DNA from: Bacillus sp. ISL-41
GTDB lineage: Bacteria > Bacillota > Bacilli > Bacillales > Cytobacillaceae
Assembly: GCF_018613235.1 (NCBI RefSeq)
Contig: NZ_JAGGQP010000022.1
Span: forward strand, 1-59,057
DNA: 59,057 nt
Direction of reading: 5' to 3'
Shown: piece after piece, positions 44,120 through 53,301 of the stretch
Layout of the letters: every line of letters begins with the position of its first letter
Numbering within the stretch: the first letter of the stretch is position 1
Made by a program: the position numbers and the translations under genes
The notes under the pieces: generated by a model
Told to the model about the DNA's origin: nothing
The model's database searches: none
The model's input: the letters and a program-made list of their open reading frames with translations, nothing else

Positions 44120-44932
44120 TTAAGAAAAGAGAAGGACAAGTGGTCCTACAATGAAACAGTAAATCGCAAAGTACTTCAGGTTTCCGCGCGCCATGATATT
44201 CATGAACCATTTTAAAGAGAAGTAAGAGGCAATCAGTGATGCGATGAAGGCAAAAATATATGGTACTGCCAGCTCTCCAAGACGTTCATCAAGTAAAAGG
44301 TCTGAAAATCCGAGAATCATCCCGCCGAAACTAACTGGAATATAAAGCAGGAAAGAGTACCTTAGTGCAGTTTCCTGTTTCATGCCCAGGCTCATCGCTG
44401 CGACAATTGTGGCTCCGGAACGACTGATGCCGGGAATTAGTGCAACTGCTTGAGCCAGTCCAACAATTATGGCATCTTTAAAGCTTAAATCTCCGTCATT
44501 CTTGCGGCCTCGCATGTTTCGGATCAGCCAGAGTGCAAGCCCGGTCACTATAAGTGTTACGCCGACAGTTTTAATATGGGAAAGTTCTTTCTCGATAAAG
44601 TCTCCGAAAAGAACCCCGATGACACCTGCTGGAATTGTTCCGACAATTAGATAAATGATGAACATAAAATCTGATTTTGCTTCGGGATCTTTACTTTTAA
44701 GATATGCAATTCCGTTAACAATTAACCGGATGATATCGGCTCTGTAAATTAACAAAACAGCAAATAGTGAAGCTGTATTCATGAGAAGGGCAAAACTCAA
44801 TCCTTCAATTTTTAGTTTGAAAAAATGTTCTGCTATCTCAAGGTGTCCGCTTGATGAAACAGGAATCGGTTCGGTGATTCCCTGAAAAAGGCCTAGAAAT
44901 ATGTATTTAATCAATTCATAGAAATTTTCCAT
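44120..44932 (-). CDS. uppP: Undecaprenyl-diphosphatase UppP/BacA
   Basis: The 270-aa integral membrane enzyme recycles the lipid carrier of cell-wall synthesis and can confer bacitracin resistance. It has about eight helices, the N-terminal [14 protein letters not shown] motif (residues 19-32) and P-G-I-S-R-S-G-A-T near 160. The usual T-E-F-L/I-P is T-E-P-I-P here, a Phe-to-Pro change in an otherwise conserved box. The ATG at 44932 is preceded by a modest GGAGGAA. Structured repeats lie upstream. Confidence 0.88.
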   Translation of the reverse strand: MENFYELIKYIFLGLFQGITEPIPVSSSGHLEIAEHFFKLKIEGLSFALLMNTASLFAVLLIYRADIIRLIVNGIAYLKSKDPEAKSDFMFIIYLIVGTIPAGVIGVLFGDFIEKELSHIKTVGVTLIVTGLALWLIRNMRGRKNDGDLSFKDAIIVGLAQAVALIPGISRSGATIVAAMSLGMKQETALRYSFLLYIPVSFGGMILGFSDLLLDERLGELAVPYIFAFIASLIASYFSLKWFMNIMARGNLKYFAIYCFIVGPLVLLFS

Positions 44933-44987
44933 ATCGTTTTTGTATTCCTCCGTTTTTTTAAGATGAGAATATATTTATTTCGAGGTT

Positions 44988-45080
44988 GTCCAGCTCCAGC
45001 GCACGGCAGTTTTCAGTCACATGAGGCGGCGTTTTAGGTTTGTATCGCTTAGATGGGCTGACCAAGGTGCTTCCGCTTTT
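44988..45080. repeat. Structured intergenic repeat, divergent short copy (family A)
   Basis: It starts GTCCAGCTCCAGCGC and ends GGGCTGACCAAGGTGCTTCCGCTTTT; the central hairpin is replaced by unrelated sequence. Confidence 0.7.
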
Positions 45081-45084
45081 CTTT

Positions 45085-45203
45085 GTCCAGCTCCAGCGCC
45101 TAGCCCCTCGAGACGCTTCGGTCCTGCCAATGAAGTCAAAGAACGACTTCACTGTCAGGCCCTCCAGCGCTTGTCGGGGCTGACCAAGGCGCATCCGCTT
45201 TTG
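45085..45203. repeat. Structured intergenic repeat, full compact copy (family A)
   Basis: It runs from GTCCAGCTCCAGCGCCTAGCC to AAGGCGCATCCGCTTTT. Nested arms are GCGCCTAGCCCC with GGGGCTGACCAAGGCGC outside, and GGTCCTG...GAAGTC with GACTTC...CAGGCCC inside. With the copy before it, it fills most of the 396-bp gap between uppP and yjzC. Confidence 0.85.
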
Positions 45204-45328
45204 TTTTCTCATACACACTAATGTACCGTATAAGCCTTTTTTTTGGAAGGATAAAATATGCATAAATACTTTATTTAAATCAGCAAATAATAAAATTGCC
45301 GGAATACTTTAATGAAGGAGGAAGGCAA

Positions 45329-45511
45329 ATGGGACAAAGTCATCAGTTCCGTGCCGGACAAAAGGCACCGAATAATGGTATTTATATTGAAATTGGTGAA
45401 ACAGGCAGCAATGTCAACAATCCGCAAAAGATAAAACTTAAAGTTGGGGACCGTTTTCCGGAAAACTCCAACCACAACCGCCACTGGACATACATGCCAA
45501 AGTTTAAATAA
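45329..45511 (+). CDS. yjzC: YjzC-like small protein
   Basis: The 60-aa soluble protein opens M-G-Q-S-H-Q-F-R-A-G-Q-K-A-P-N-N-G and ends H-W-T-Y-M-P-K-F-K. This matches the YjzC family of small Bacillus proteins (a tungstate/ABC-like annotation is sometimes attached without proof). ATG 45329 has AAGGAGGAAGG directly upstream; the frame opens at 45296. It has the B. subtilis position after argF. Function is unknown. Confidence 0.85.
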   Translation: MGQSHQFRAGQKAPNNGIYIEIGETGSNVNNPQKIKLKVGDRFPENSNHNRHWTYMPKFK

Positions 45512-45562
45512 CATATCCTGATTCACCCAGGATTCCGGAATGAAATTCATACTGTCTTTCTT

Positions 45563-45587
45563 AAAGCCATCCAGTGCGGATGGCTTT
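45563..45587 (+). terminator. Hairpin after yjzC
   Basis: AAAGCCATCC (45563-45572), loop AGTGC, GGATGGCTTT (45578-45587). The stem is strong but the tail is not a clean T-run; it overlaps the clpB -35 region. Confidence 0.6.
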
Positions 45588-45638
45588 ACTATTTGGGAAT
45601 TTTTATTATAATATAACTAAAGGTCAAAAAAGGTCAAA
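45585..45638 (+). promoter_or_regulatory. clpB promoter and CtsR operator
   Basis: TTTACT (45585-45590), 16 bp, TATAAT (45607-45612). The CtsR direct heptad GGTCAAA-AAA-GGTCAAA (45622-45638) lies right behind the start site and runs into the ribosome site AAAGGAG. It matches the CtsR consensus at every position. Confidence 0.93.
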
Positions 45639-45651
45639 GGAGTGGTTGGTC

Positions 45652-48252
45652 GTGGATTTAAATAAAATGACAGAAAGCTTGCAGAATGCCTTTGTATCAG
45701 CCCAGACCCTGGCTGTTCAACATAATAACCAGGAAGTAGATGATGCGCACCTTTTGCTTGCCTTGCTTGAACAGGACGGCAATCTGGCGGCAACCTTGCT
45801 GACTGGTATCGGAATAAATCTAAATCATTTTACTGATGAATTAAACAAAATCCTGTCTAAGAAGCCCCAAGTCTTGGGAAGTGGGGCAGAACAGGGGAAA
45901 TTATACATTACAGCAACACTGCAAAAGGTTTTGGCCCAGGCCGAAAAGGAAATGAAACAGTTTGAAGATGACTTTTTATCGGTAGAACATGTTTTACTCG
46001 CTTTACTTGAGATACCTGGATCTGAAACAGGCGCAGCTTTGAGGAAATTAAGTGTTAACAGAGACACATTAATGGCGAGAATCAATCAGGTTAGGGGGAA
46101 CCAGAGAGTGACTTCACAAAACCCAGAAGCAACTTATGAAGTGTTGGAAAAATATGGACGAGATCTTGTAGAGGAAGTCCGGTCAGGGAAGGTCGACCCG
46201 GTAATCGGCAGGGACAGTGAGATTCGCAATGTCATCCGTATCCTCTCAAGGAAGACGAAAAATAATCCAGTTTTGATCGGAGAGCCAGGTGTAGGCAAGA
46301 CAGCTATTGTCGAAGGTCTTGCACAGAGAATTGTCCGCAGGGATGTACCGGAAGGCCTGAAGGATAAGACGATTTTTGCACTGGACATGAGTGCGCTGAT
46401 CGCAGGAGCGAAATTCCGGGGAGAATTTGAAGAGAGATTAAAAGCTGTCTTGAATGAAGTGAAAAAGAGTGAAGGCAAAATCCTGCTGTTCATTGATGAA
46501 CTCCATACCATTGTAGGTGCGGGTAAGACTGAAGGGGCAATGGATGCCGGGAATATGCTGAAACCGATGCTTGCTCGCGGGGAGCTCCATTGCATCGGTG
46601 CTACAACCCTTGATGAACACAGAAAATACATTGAAAAAGATCCTGCGCTGGAACGCCGCTTCCAGCAGGTGCTGGTAAAAGAACCAGATGTCGAGGATAC
46701 CGTGTCAATTTTACGGGGATTGAAGGAAAGGTTTGAAATCCACCATGGAGTCAACATTCATGACCGTGCAATAGTGGCTGCCGCTGCCTTGTCAGATCGA
46801 TACATCACAGACCGATTCCTGCCTGACAAGGCGATTGACCTGGTTGATGAGGCTTGCGCGATGATCCGTACAGAAATTGACTCAATGCCGACTGAGCTTG
46901 ATGAAGTGACTAGAAGGGTGATGCAGCTGGAAATTGAAGAAGCTGCGTTGACAAAGGAAAAAGATGATGCGAGCCGGGAGCGACTCGAAACTCTTCGTAA
47001 GGAACTCGCCAACTTGAAGGAAAAAGCGAATGCAATGAAATCGAGATGGCAAAAGGAAAAGGAAGGTATCCAAAAGGTACAGGAACAGCGGGAGCTGCTT
47101 GAAAAGCTTCGACGGGAGCTGGAAAAAGCAGAAAATGACTACGACTTGAATAAGGCCGCCGAATTAAGGCATGGCCGTATTCCTTCTCTTGAAAAAGAAC
47201 TGAAGGCACTGGAGCTGGAAGTTAGCAAAAATGAAGGAGAAAGGCTTCTTCGTGAGGAAGTGACCGAAGAAGAAATTGCTGGAATCGTTTCACGGTGGAC
47301 GGGCATACCTGTTATGAAGCTGGTGGAAGGCGAACGCGAAAAGTTACTAAAGCTTGAGAGTATTTTGCATGAACGCGTTGTCGGACAGGATGAAGCAGTA
47401 TCATTAGTTTCTGACGCGGTCCTCAGGGCAAGAGCTGGCATCAAGGATCCAAACAGGCCAATAGGTTCGTTCATTTTCCTCGGACCTACCGGAGTCGGTA
47501 AAACAGAATTGGCCAAAACGCTTGCACAGTCATTATTTGACAGTGAAGAACATATCATCCGGATCGATATGTCTGAGTATATGGAAAAACATGCAGTATC
47601 CAGGCTGATCGGTGCACCTCCGGGATATGTTGGGTATGAAGAAGGCGGCCAGCTGACAGAAGCAGTCAGAAGGAATCCTTATTCTGTCATCCTCCTTGAT
47701 GAAGTGGAGAAAGCACATCCTGAAGTTTTCAATATCCTTTTGCAAATGCTTGATGATGGACGGGTAACGGATTCTCAAGGAAGAGTGGTCGATTTTAAGA
47801 ATACCGTAATCATCATGACTTCCAATATTGGATCTCATCATTTGCTCGACCGACAGGAAGGGGAGGAAGAAATCTCCTCTGAAACAAGGGATCTTGTGAT
47901 GGGACAACTGCGCAGCCATTTTCGTCCGGAATTCTTGAATCGAGTGGATGAAATCATACTGTTCAAGCCTTTGGCATTGAAGGAGATCAAAATGATTGTC
48001 GGAAAGCTAGTGAAGAATTTGCAAGCAAGGCTCGCTGACCAGCAAATTCAGCTGTCAATCACGGATGACGCAAAAGAGTTTTTAGCTGAACATGGATTCG
48101 ATCCTGTGTACGGTGCGAGACCTTTGAAGCGATTCATCCAGAGAAGTGTGGAAACGAAGCTTGCCAGGGAAATCATTGCCGGCAGGATCAAAGAGAAGAG
48201 CCAGGTGGAAATTCGTGTAGAAGATGGAGATATTTCGTTGAGCATTATATAG
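45652..48252 (+). CDS. clpB: ATP-dependent disaggregase ClpB
   Basis: The 866-aa AAA+ chaperone dissolves protein aggregates with DnaK. Domains run N-terminal Clp_N repeats (about 1-145), AAA1 with Walker A G-E-P-G-V-G-K-T (about 210-217), the coiled-coil M domain (about 410-530) and AAA2 with G-P-T-G-V-G-K-T (about 611-618), then the D2-small domain. The GTG at 45652 fits AAAGGAG (45636-45642). A CtsR operator overlaps the start region, predicting heat and stress induction. B. subtilis 168 has no clpB at this locus, as I recall, so this is an insertion relative to it. Confidence 0.95.
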   Translation: MDLNKMTESLQNAFVSAQTLAVQHNNQEVDDAHLLLALLEQDGNLAATLLTGIGINLNHFTDELNKILSKKPQVLGSGAEQGKLYITATLQKVLAQAEKEMKQFEDDFLSVEHVLLALLEIPGSETGAALRKLSVNRDTLMARINQVRGNQRVTSQNPEATYEVLEKYGRDLVEEVRSGKVDPVIGRDSEIRNVIRILSRKTKNNPVLIGEPGVGKTAIVEGLAQRIVRRDVPEGLKDKTIFALDMSALIAGAKFRGEFEERLKAVLNEVKKSEGKILLFIDELHTIVGAGKTEGAMDAGNMLKPMLARGELHCIGATTLDEHRKYIEKDPALERRFQQVLVKEPDVEDTVSILRGLKERFEIHHGVNIHDRAIVAAAALSDRYITDRFLPDKAIDLVDEACAMIRTEIDSMPTELDEVTRRVMQLEIEEAALTKEKDDASRERLETLRKELANLKEKANAMKSRWQKEKEGIQKVQEQRELLEKLRRELEKAENDYDLNKAAELRHGRIPSLEKELKALELEVSKNEGERLLREEVTEEEIAGIVSRWTGIPVMKLVEGEREKLLKLESILHERVVGQDEAVSLVSDAVLRARAGIKDPNRPIGSFIFLGPTGVGKTELAKTLAQSLFDSEEHIIRIDMSEYMEKHAVSRLIGAPPGYVGYEEGGQLTEAVRRNPYSVILLDEVEKAHPEVFNILLQMLDDGRVTDSQGRVVDFKNTVIIMTSNIGSHHLLDRQEGEEEISSETRDLVMGQLRSHFRPEFLNRVDEIILFKPLALKEIKMIVGKLVKNLQARLADQQIQLSITDDAKEFLAEHGFDPVYGARPLKRFIQRSVETKLAREIIAGRIKEKSQVEIRVEDGDISLSII

Positions 48253-48256
48253 AATG

Positions 48257-48288
48257 AAAAAAGTCATCCGCTTTGGATGACTTTTTTT
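48257..48288. terminator. Bidirectional terminator between clpB and yjzD
   Basis: AAAAAAGTCATCC and GGATGACTTTTTTT form the stem with a 5-nt loop. Confidence 0.92.
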
Positions 48289-48293
48289 ATGTA

Positions 48294-48482
48294 CTAGTGA
48301 CTATGATTTTCTTCAGTACCATTTGGAAGAACTGCAGGAATTACAAGGATAATGATTGTCGCCACAACTGCAATAATCGCACTTTGAGCTAAGTCCAATC
48401 CGACGCCGATCATCGCGCCAGCTACGTAATTTAGCATTAGGACCAGGAGGAATGTCCAGAGTAAAGTCCAGAAATATTTCAC
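48294..48482 (-). CDS. yjzD: DUF2929 small membrane protein (YjzD)
   Basis: The 62-aa protein has two hydrophobic helices (about 3-25 and 32-52) and a hydrophilic tail, as in DUF2929/YjzD. GTG at 48482 is preferred because AAGAGGTGA lies 5-6 nt upstream and the product then starts M-K-Y-F-W-T-L-L-W-T-F, the usual family start. The open frame continues to GTG 48491. It lies between clpB and yjaU, and in B. subtilis follows yjzC. Function is unknown. Confidence 0.8.
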   Translation of the reverse strand: MKYFWTLLWTFLLVLMLNYVAGAMIGVGLDLAQSAIIAVVATIIILVIPAVLPNGTEENHSH

Positions 48483-48741
48483 GATTTTCACCTCTTACAT
48501 TATTAAATCTTTTCTCATCTTACCACAAGCCATATAAATTATAAATGAATTTTAAATAAAATGAAAAGCGTTTTCATAGAACAATTCCATTTTTCCGGAA
48601 CTTGGTCGTATTATATTTGCCGGAATCATGAAAATTTGAGTAAAGCAAAGGATTAATATGGAAAAATGGGCAAACCCCCTTTCATTTCCTGTTAAACTAC
48701 ATACAGTAATATGAATAATCTGTAGGGAAGGGGTTGGTAAG

Positions 48742-49479
48742 ATGGAGAGCCGGAACTTTAAACTGGATACCGAATGGAATGTCATCCATTATCCTGAAAG
48801 GCCAAATGGTTTCGGTATCCTGACGATTGGAGATGAAAGGCACTTTGTGAACAGCAGCAGCAGCTTCTGGACGCAGAATGAGGGTAAACGTTCACTGTTG
48901 AACATATGGAAAAAGGAAGGGTATACTGTTTTTTATTCGAATTTATATGGAAGACATTGGGGAAGTGAAAAGGCTGTGGAATTAACGCTGAGACTGTGCA
49001 GCCATATCGTCCGTAATGAAATACTGAATACTTCCTTCCATTTAGTGGCTGAGGGAATGGGGGCTCTTGTGGCCTTGAAATTATTAAAGCATAGTGATTT
49101 TAAAATAAGGAGCCTGGTTCTGATCAATCCGGTCCTTTCTCTCAGTACCCAACTGGAGCAGGAAAAAGAGAATAAATTTTTTTATAAAAAGCTTGTCGCG
49201 GAACTCGAAGCGGCTTATGAAACAGACATTAAGACACTCCTTGAAAGCCTTGAAGGCGAATCTTCCAGACCCGCATTCAATAATGATACCCCGGTGAAGA
49301 TCATCCATGTATTATCAGGAAACAGGGCTTACAAGCAATCAAGTATCATTAAGGAACTGTCTGTTGAATGGGAAAAGGATGACCTGCCGGTTACCATAAG
49401 CTATGTTCTTCCAGAAAAAATGCTTCAAGTAGGAAGCCAAATCGTTCAGTTTTTTAGAAAACATGAGCAAGTCCTTTAA
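48742..49479 (+). CDS. yjaU: YjaU-like alpha/beta-hydrolase-fold protein
   Basis: The 245-aa cytoplasmic protein has an alpha/beta-hydrolase outline with the strand-turn-helix motif near residue 95. The nucleophile elbow reads A-E-G-M-G where a G-x-S-x-G would be expected, so Ser is replaced by Glu and catalysis by the usual triad is unlikely. Position before yjaV and med matches B. subtilis yjaU. GGAAGGGGTTGG precedes the ATG. Function is unknown. Confidence 0.75.
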   Translation: MESRNFKLDTEWNVIHYPERPNGFGILTIGDERHFVNSSSSFWTQNEGKRSLLNIWKKEGYTVFYSNLYGRHWGSEKAVELTLRLCSHIVRNEILNTSFHLVAEGMGALVALKLLKHSDFKIRSLVLINPVLSLSTQLEQEKENKFFYKKLVAELEAAYETDIKTLLESLEGESSRPAFNNDTPVKIIHVLSGNRAYKQSSIIKELSVEWEKDDLPVTISYVLPEKMLQVGSQIVQFFRKHEQVL

Positions 49480-49547
49480 CTCCCTGCAAATATTTTCAAG
49501 TTTATATTCATAGGATACAAGAGAGTATTTGCAAGGGGGAATTCAAT

Positions 49548-50375
49548 ATGGAAAGGGCAGTAATTCTCGGAATATATGATTTTATTGGATATAGCCTGTG
49601 CAGGTATATGCTTGATCAGGGCGTTGAGATAGATGGTATCCATCCGGAAGAGTACAAAGAGGATTATTTTACAGAAGAAAAACGCCTGGAAATCGGCAGG
49701 AATGCCAACTTCACAGAAATTGGCCTTCAAGACTGGCAAGTTGAAGGAGCAGAAGGTTTTCTCTTTGTGACTTTGTTTGAATCGCTCCAGTCACGGAATG
49801 TGAAAAATGATTTAATGGAAGCACTTTTAAGCAAATTAGACAAACAACATTTGAAAAATCTGCCGACAGTCGTAATACTGCCTGCATTTTTTGCTGAGGA
49901 AAATGTGGAATTGAGAGAAGCGGGTGCTAAAATAAGCAGGTTTATCAGCAGCCGGGAATCAACGCTACTGACAATCTACTTGCCAACCATTTATGGACCC
50001 TGGCAGCCGGAGGAATGTTTCTTTCAGCAGGCAATGTCTCCTTCTTCCATTGAAGGCGGGAAAATTCCTGATATTAGTCAATGGGAGTGGGTGCATGATT
50101 GTTTGTATATCGATGATGCTGTAAAAACGATAAAGGAAATGGCTGAATCAGGCCATAAGGGCCAGTATATACTGTCAAGTGGAGAACGAGGCAGATGGCT
50201 GAAGTGTGCAGAGGAACTGGTTGGCAAGGAACCTGCAATACTTAGAAATGAAGGTAAGCCACCAATATTTAAAGAGTCCATCAAAGCCGTGACAGTAGAA
50301 AAAAATGAGCAAATCAGCAAGGGGTTAAGCAGGCAAAAGGAGCAATTTACCCGGATACAGGACAGCAGAGTCTGA
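49548..50375 (+). CDS. yjaV: YjaV-like NAD-epimerase-fold protein
   Basis: The 275-aa protein has a Rossmann-like N-terminus, I-L-G-I-Y-D-F-I-G-Y-S-L, where the typical epimerase motif is G-x-x-G-x-x-G. A Y-G-P-W-Q-P motif occurs near residue 147, and W-V-H-D-C-L-Y-I-D-D-A near 180 is the epimerase-like V-H-V-D-D-A analogue. The altered glycine motif suggests weak or no NAD binding. AAGGGGG precedes the ATG. Position matches B. subtilis yjaV. Function is unknown. Confidence 0.75.
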   Translation: MERAVILGIYDFIGYSLCRYMLDQGVEIDGIHPEEYKEDYFTEEKRLEIGRNANFTEIGLQDWQVEGAEGFLFVTLFESLQSRNVKNDLMEALLSKLDKQHLKNLPTVVILPAFFAEENVELREAGAKISRFISSRESTLLTIYLPTIYGPWQPEECFFQQAMSPSSIEGGKIPDISQWEWVHDCLYIDDAVKTIKEMAESGHKGQYILSSGERGRWLKCAEELVGKEPAILRNEGKPPIFKESIKAVTVEKNEQISKGLSRQKEQFTRIQDSRV

Positions 50376-50518
50376 GTGAATTTCGATAAACCACTTTTCA
50401 AAGTTATACTCCAGAGAGTAAAATGGTAAAAGATTCTTATAATCGGTTCCATTTTAATAAAGCGGGCACTGGATGATGTGAAGGATTAGCACAGTGGCGC
50501 ATAAAGGAGATGCATCGG

Positions 50519-51469
50519 ATGCTGAAACGTTTCGGGCTAATATTGTTAAGCCTTCTTTTGCTTGGGGGATGCGGACAACCACTAGCAACAGGCAAGGTGG
50601 AGAAAGTCGGCCTGTTGGTGCCTGAAACTATTAATGATCAGGTGTGGGGGACGAAAGGATATCGTGGCCTTCTGCAAATCCAATCCAGCCTGGAAGTTGA
50701 TGTCTTTTTCAAAGAAGGAATGAATTCACAGGAAGCTGTAGAGGCTGCAGTGAGGGAGTTCGACAGGCAGGGAGTCAATCTAATATACGGGCATGGTAAT
50801 GAATACGCTGCCTATTTCAATAAAATTTCTGGCGAATATCCTGACATCCATTTCATTAGCTTTAATGGGGATGCCAGGTCAAAAAATACGACAAGCCTGA
50901 ATTTTAAGGCATATGCCATGGGCTTTTTTGGCGGAATGGTCGCGAGCCACATGTCTGAAACCGGCAAAGTCGGAATCATTGCAGCATATGAATGGCAGCC
51001 TGAAGTGGAAGGCTTTTACGATGGTGCGATCTTTGAAAACAAAAATATGAAGGTCGACATTCGTTATGTCGGCCACTGGGATGATCAAAAAAAGGCACTC
51101 GATGTCCTGGATGATGTCCTGGATGAGGGGGCTGATGTCATATATCCTGCTGGAGATGGGTATAATGTACCTGTCATTGAAAGAGTAAAGGACCGAGGCC
51201 TGTATATTATCGGTTATATTTCAGACCAGTCAGATTTCGGTGAATCGACGGTATTGACAAGTACCGTCCAGCATGTCGATGACCTGTATGAATTGACGGC
51301 CGATAAATTCAATAATGGGGAACTTAAGTCTGGCAACCTGTCATTCGACTTTCAGGATGGGGTTATATCCCTGGGGAAGTTCAGTCCTAAAGTCGATTCC
51401 AACTTCAGGGAAAGAATAGGCACTTATATTAATTCTTATAAAGAAAACGGTAAATTGCCCAACCAGTAA
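50519..51469 (+). CDS. med: Med, BMP-family lipoprotein regulator of competence
   Basis: The 316-aa Bmp/Med protein has a lipoprotein signal with lipobox L-L-G-G-C (Cys18), then a periplasmic-binding-like fold (about 30-310) with the G-L-L-V-P-E-T-I-N-D motif and G-x-G-N-E-Y-A-A-Y near 92. Med in B. subtilis is needed for normal comK expression and binds no proven ligand. ATG 50519 fits AAAGGAG at 50502-50508; ATG 50510 is too close. It is followed 25 bp later by comZ, as in B. subtilis. Confidence 0.9.
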   Translation: MLKRFGLILLSLLLLGGCGQPLATGKVEKVGLLVPETINDQVWGTKGYRGLLQIQSSLEVDVFFKEGMNSQEAVEAAVREFDRQGVNLIYGHGNEYAAYFNKISGEYPDIHFISFNGDARSKNTTSLNFKAYAMGFFGGMVASHMSETGKVGIIAAYEWQPEVEGFYDGAIFENKNMKVDIRYVGHWDDQKKALDVLDDVLDEGADVIYPAGDGYNVPVIERVKDRGLYIIGYISDQSDFGESTVLTSTVQHVDDLYELTADKFNNGELKSGNLSFDFQDGVISLGKFSPKVDSNFRERIGTYINSYKENGKLPNQ

Positions 51470-51493
51470 TTATTAATAAAGGAGACAATAGAC

Positions 51494-51682
51494 ATGCAAA
51501 GCAATGATAAAACGATGGAGTTCATGCAAATTGCCATGAAGTACCTTCCGGAAGCGCAGCAAAAACTACAGGAAGCAGGCATTGAGTTGACTATGGACAA
51601 CCTGCAGCCATTTTTCACGCTTTTCACAAATGTAATGAATGAAGCTTATGAGCTTGGAAAGGCTGATGCTGCAAAAGAATAA
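51494..51682 (+). CDS. comZ: ComZ, negative regulator of comG expression
   Basis: The 62-aa soluble protein opens M-Q-S-N-D-K-T-M-E-F-M-Q-I-A-M-K-Y-L-P-E-A-Q. This closely follows B. subtilis ComZ (63 aa), which lowers transcription of the comG operon, in part through binding to the promoter or leader. A leucine-zipper-like spacing is visible. AAAGGAGA precedes the ATG. It is in the med-comZ operon. Confidence 0.92.
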   Translation: MQSNDKTMEFMQIAMKYLPEAQQKLQEAGIELTMDNLQPFFTLFTNVMNEAYELGKADAAKE

Positions 51683-51711
51683 CATACATATAGGAAAAGC
51701 TGAGGCTCGCC

Positions 51712-52023
51712 TCAGCTTTTGTTTTTATCCATAAAATGATCAAAAAGAGGTTTAACCTTTCCCACTAGCGGCTTGAGCTCTCTGGCTGATGTCATCAGTG
51801 TATCTACATGGTACATCACTTCATCTAAATCGATTTGTCCCAGATACTTGTTGAGGGGAGAATCATTTTTCTCACTTTGCTCACTTGATTCTTCTTTGTA
51901 TCTTGGCTGTCCGAACATAAAATGATCGAAATGCGTATTCTCCCTCTCTCGTTGATCGGGACTCTCTTCATTCTCTCTCTTTATCCTGAAGCCAAATAAG
52001 TCTCTGTCTCTTCCATCCTCCAT
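51712..52023 (-). CDS. YjzB-position hypothetical protein
   Basis: The 103-aa highly charged protein (rich in Asp, Glu, Arg, Ser) has a Y-L-G-Q-I-D-L-D-E-V-M-Y-H-V-D-T-L-M-T-S helix near residues 60-80 and a short Lys-rich end. It carries no signal or membrane segment. ATG 52023 has GGTGGGAG upstream. It occupies the place of B. subtilis yjzB, between comZ and fabHA on the opposite strand, but I cannot confirm homology. Function is unknown. Confidence 0.6.
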   Translation of the reverse strand: MEDGRDRDLFGFRIKRENEESPDQRERENTHFDHFMFGQPRYKEESSEQSEKNDSPLNKYLGQIDLDEVMYHVDTLMTSARELKPLVGKVKPLFDHFMDKNKS

Positions 52024-52202
52024 TTTCACTCCCACCTTTCTATTTTTCTATTTAGTTTCACATCGTCAGCAACTGGTTAGACTGGCTTATTTCAATCTGC
52101 CTTGGCGCGTTGAAGAAATGACCAATAGCAAAGGTCTTCACTGTAGTTTATGATTCAAATGGCCACATGGACTAGGGCATATGCGGAAATCTCAATTTTC
52201 AG

Positions 52203-52249
52203 TTGCAGTTAGAGAGCAGTTTCTGATAAAATTAGTACCAAGTCATAAT
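52203..52249 (+). promoter_or_regulatory. fabH promoter with FapR-like operator
   Basis: TTGCAG (52203-52208), 16 bp, GATAAA (52225-52230). ATTAGTACC-aagtc-ATAAT (52231-52249) keeps the left half of the FapR consensus (ATTAGTACCTGNTACTAAT) exactly and the right half partly. FapR represses fatty-acid genes until malonyl-CoA accumulates. Confidence 0.7.
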
Positions 52250-52310
52250 ATTTGATAATAATAATTTTAGCGAAAATAGACAGAATCCAAGATAAAAGGA
52301 GATGGATCCC

Positions 52311-53243
52311 ATGAATGCAGGGATAATTGGGGTTGGGCGGTATTTGCCGGAGGAAGTGGTAACAAATCTTGATTTGGAAAAGAGGATGGATACATCTGAT
52401 GAGTGGATCCGGACCAGGACAGGTATTGAAGAAAGAAGAATAGCAGGCGACGATATGGATACATCAGATTTAGCCTATCGTGCTGCAGCGGAGGCAATCA
52501 GGAATGCTGGGATTTCAGCCGAAGAGCTAGACTTGATTCTTGTTGCGACAGTTACACCAGATCAGCCATTTCCTACCGTCTCCTGCATGCTCCAGGATCA
52601 GCTTGGGGCGAAAAAGGCGGCCGCCATGGACCTGAGTGCTGCGTGTGCTGGATTTATGTATGGAATGGTTACCGGAAAGCAATTTATTGAAGCTGGCACT
52701 TATAAGTATGTTTTAATAGTAGGTGTAGAAAAGCTTTCCAAGATAACGGATTGGAAAGACCGTAACACAGCCGTGCTATTTGGTGATGGTGCCGGTGCGG
52801 TTGTCATGGGACCTGTTTCTGACGGTAAAGGAGTTCTTTCATTCGAGTTGGGCTCTGACGGTTCCGGCGGAAAGCATCTGTATCAGGATGATTATATTGT
52901 AATGAATGGTCGTGAAGTGTTTAAATTTGCGGTTAGGCAAATGGGTGAGAGCAGCATCAATGTCCTTGAAAAAGCTGGACTATCAAAAGAGGATGTCGAT
53001 TTTCTGATTCCTCATCAGGCAAATATCAGGATTATGGAATCAGCCCGACAGCGACTTGAGCTCCCGGTAGAAAAAATGTCAAAGACCGTCCATAAATACG
53101 GAAATACATCAGCCGCGTCAATTCCGATCTCGCTTTTTGAAGAATTGGAAGCAGGGAAAATCAAGGACGGCGATGTAGTGGTAATGGTTGGCTTTGGCGG
53201 CGGGTTGACATGGGGCGCGATCGCCATGCGCTGGGGCAAATAA
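52311..53243 (+). CDS. fabHA: Beta-ketoacyl-ACP synthase III FabH (FabHA)
   Basis: The 310-aa condensing enzyme starts fatty-acid synthesis by joining acyl-CoA with malonyl-ACP. The triad is Cys112 (S-A-A-C-A-G-F), His235 (P-H-Q-A-N) and Asn265 (Y-G-N-T-S), matching other FabH. ATG 52311 is chosen because AAGGAG lies 9 nt upstream and the product starts M-N-A-G-I-I-G-V-G; an ATG at 52302 is too close to that site. It is co-transcribed with fabF. Confidence 0.95.
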   Translation: MNAGIIGVGRYLPEEVVTNLDLEKRMDTSDEWIRTRTGIEERRIAGDDMDTSDLAYRAAAEAIRNAGISAEELDLILVATVTPDQPFPTVSCMLQDQLGAKKAAAMDLSAACAGFMYGMVTGKQFIEAGTYKYVLIVGVEKLSKITDWKDRNTAVLFGDGAGAVVMGPVSDGKGVLSFELGSDGSGGKHLYQDDYIVMNGREVFKFAVRQMGESSINVLEKAGLSKEDVDFLIPHQANIRIMESARQRLELPVEKMSKTVHKYGNTSAASIPISLFEELEAGKIKDGDVVVMVGFGGGLTWGAIAMRWGK

Positions 53244-53301
53244 ACCAATTATAAGATGAACTCTATATAAAAATAAGAGTCTGAATAAAGGAGATGCAAT
53301 A

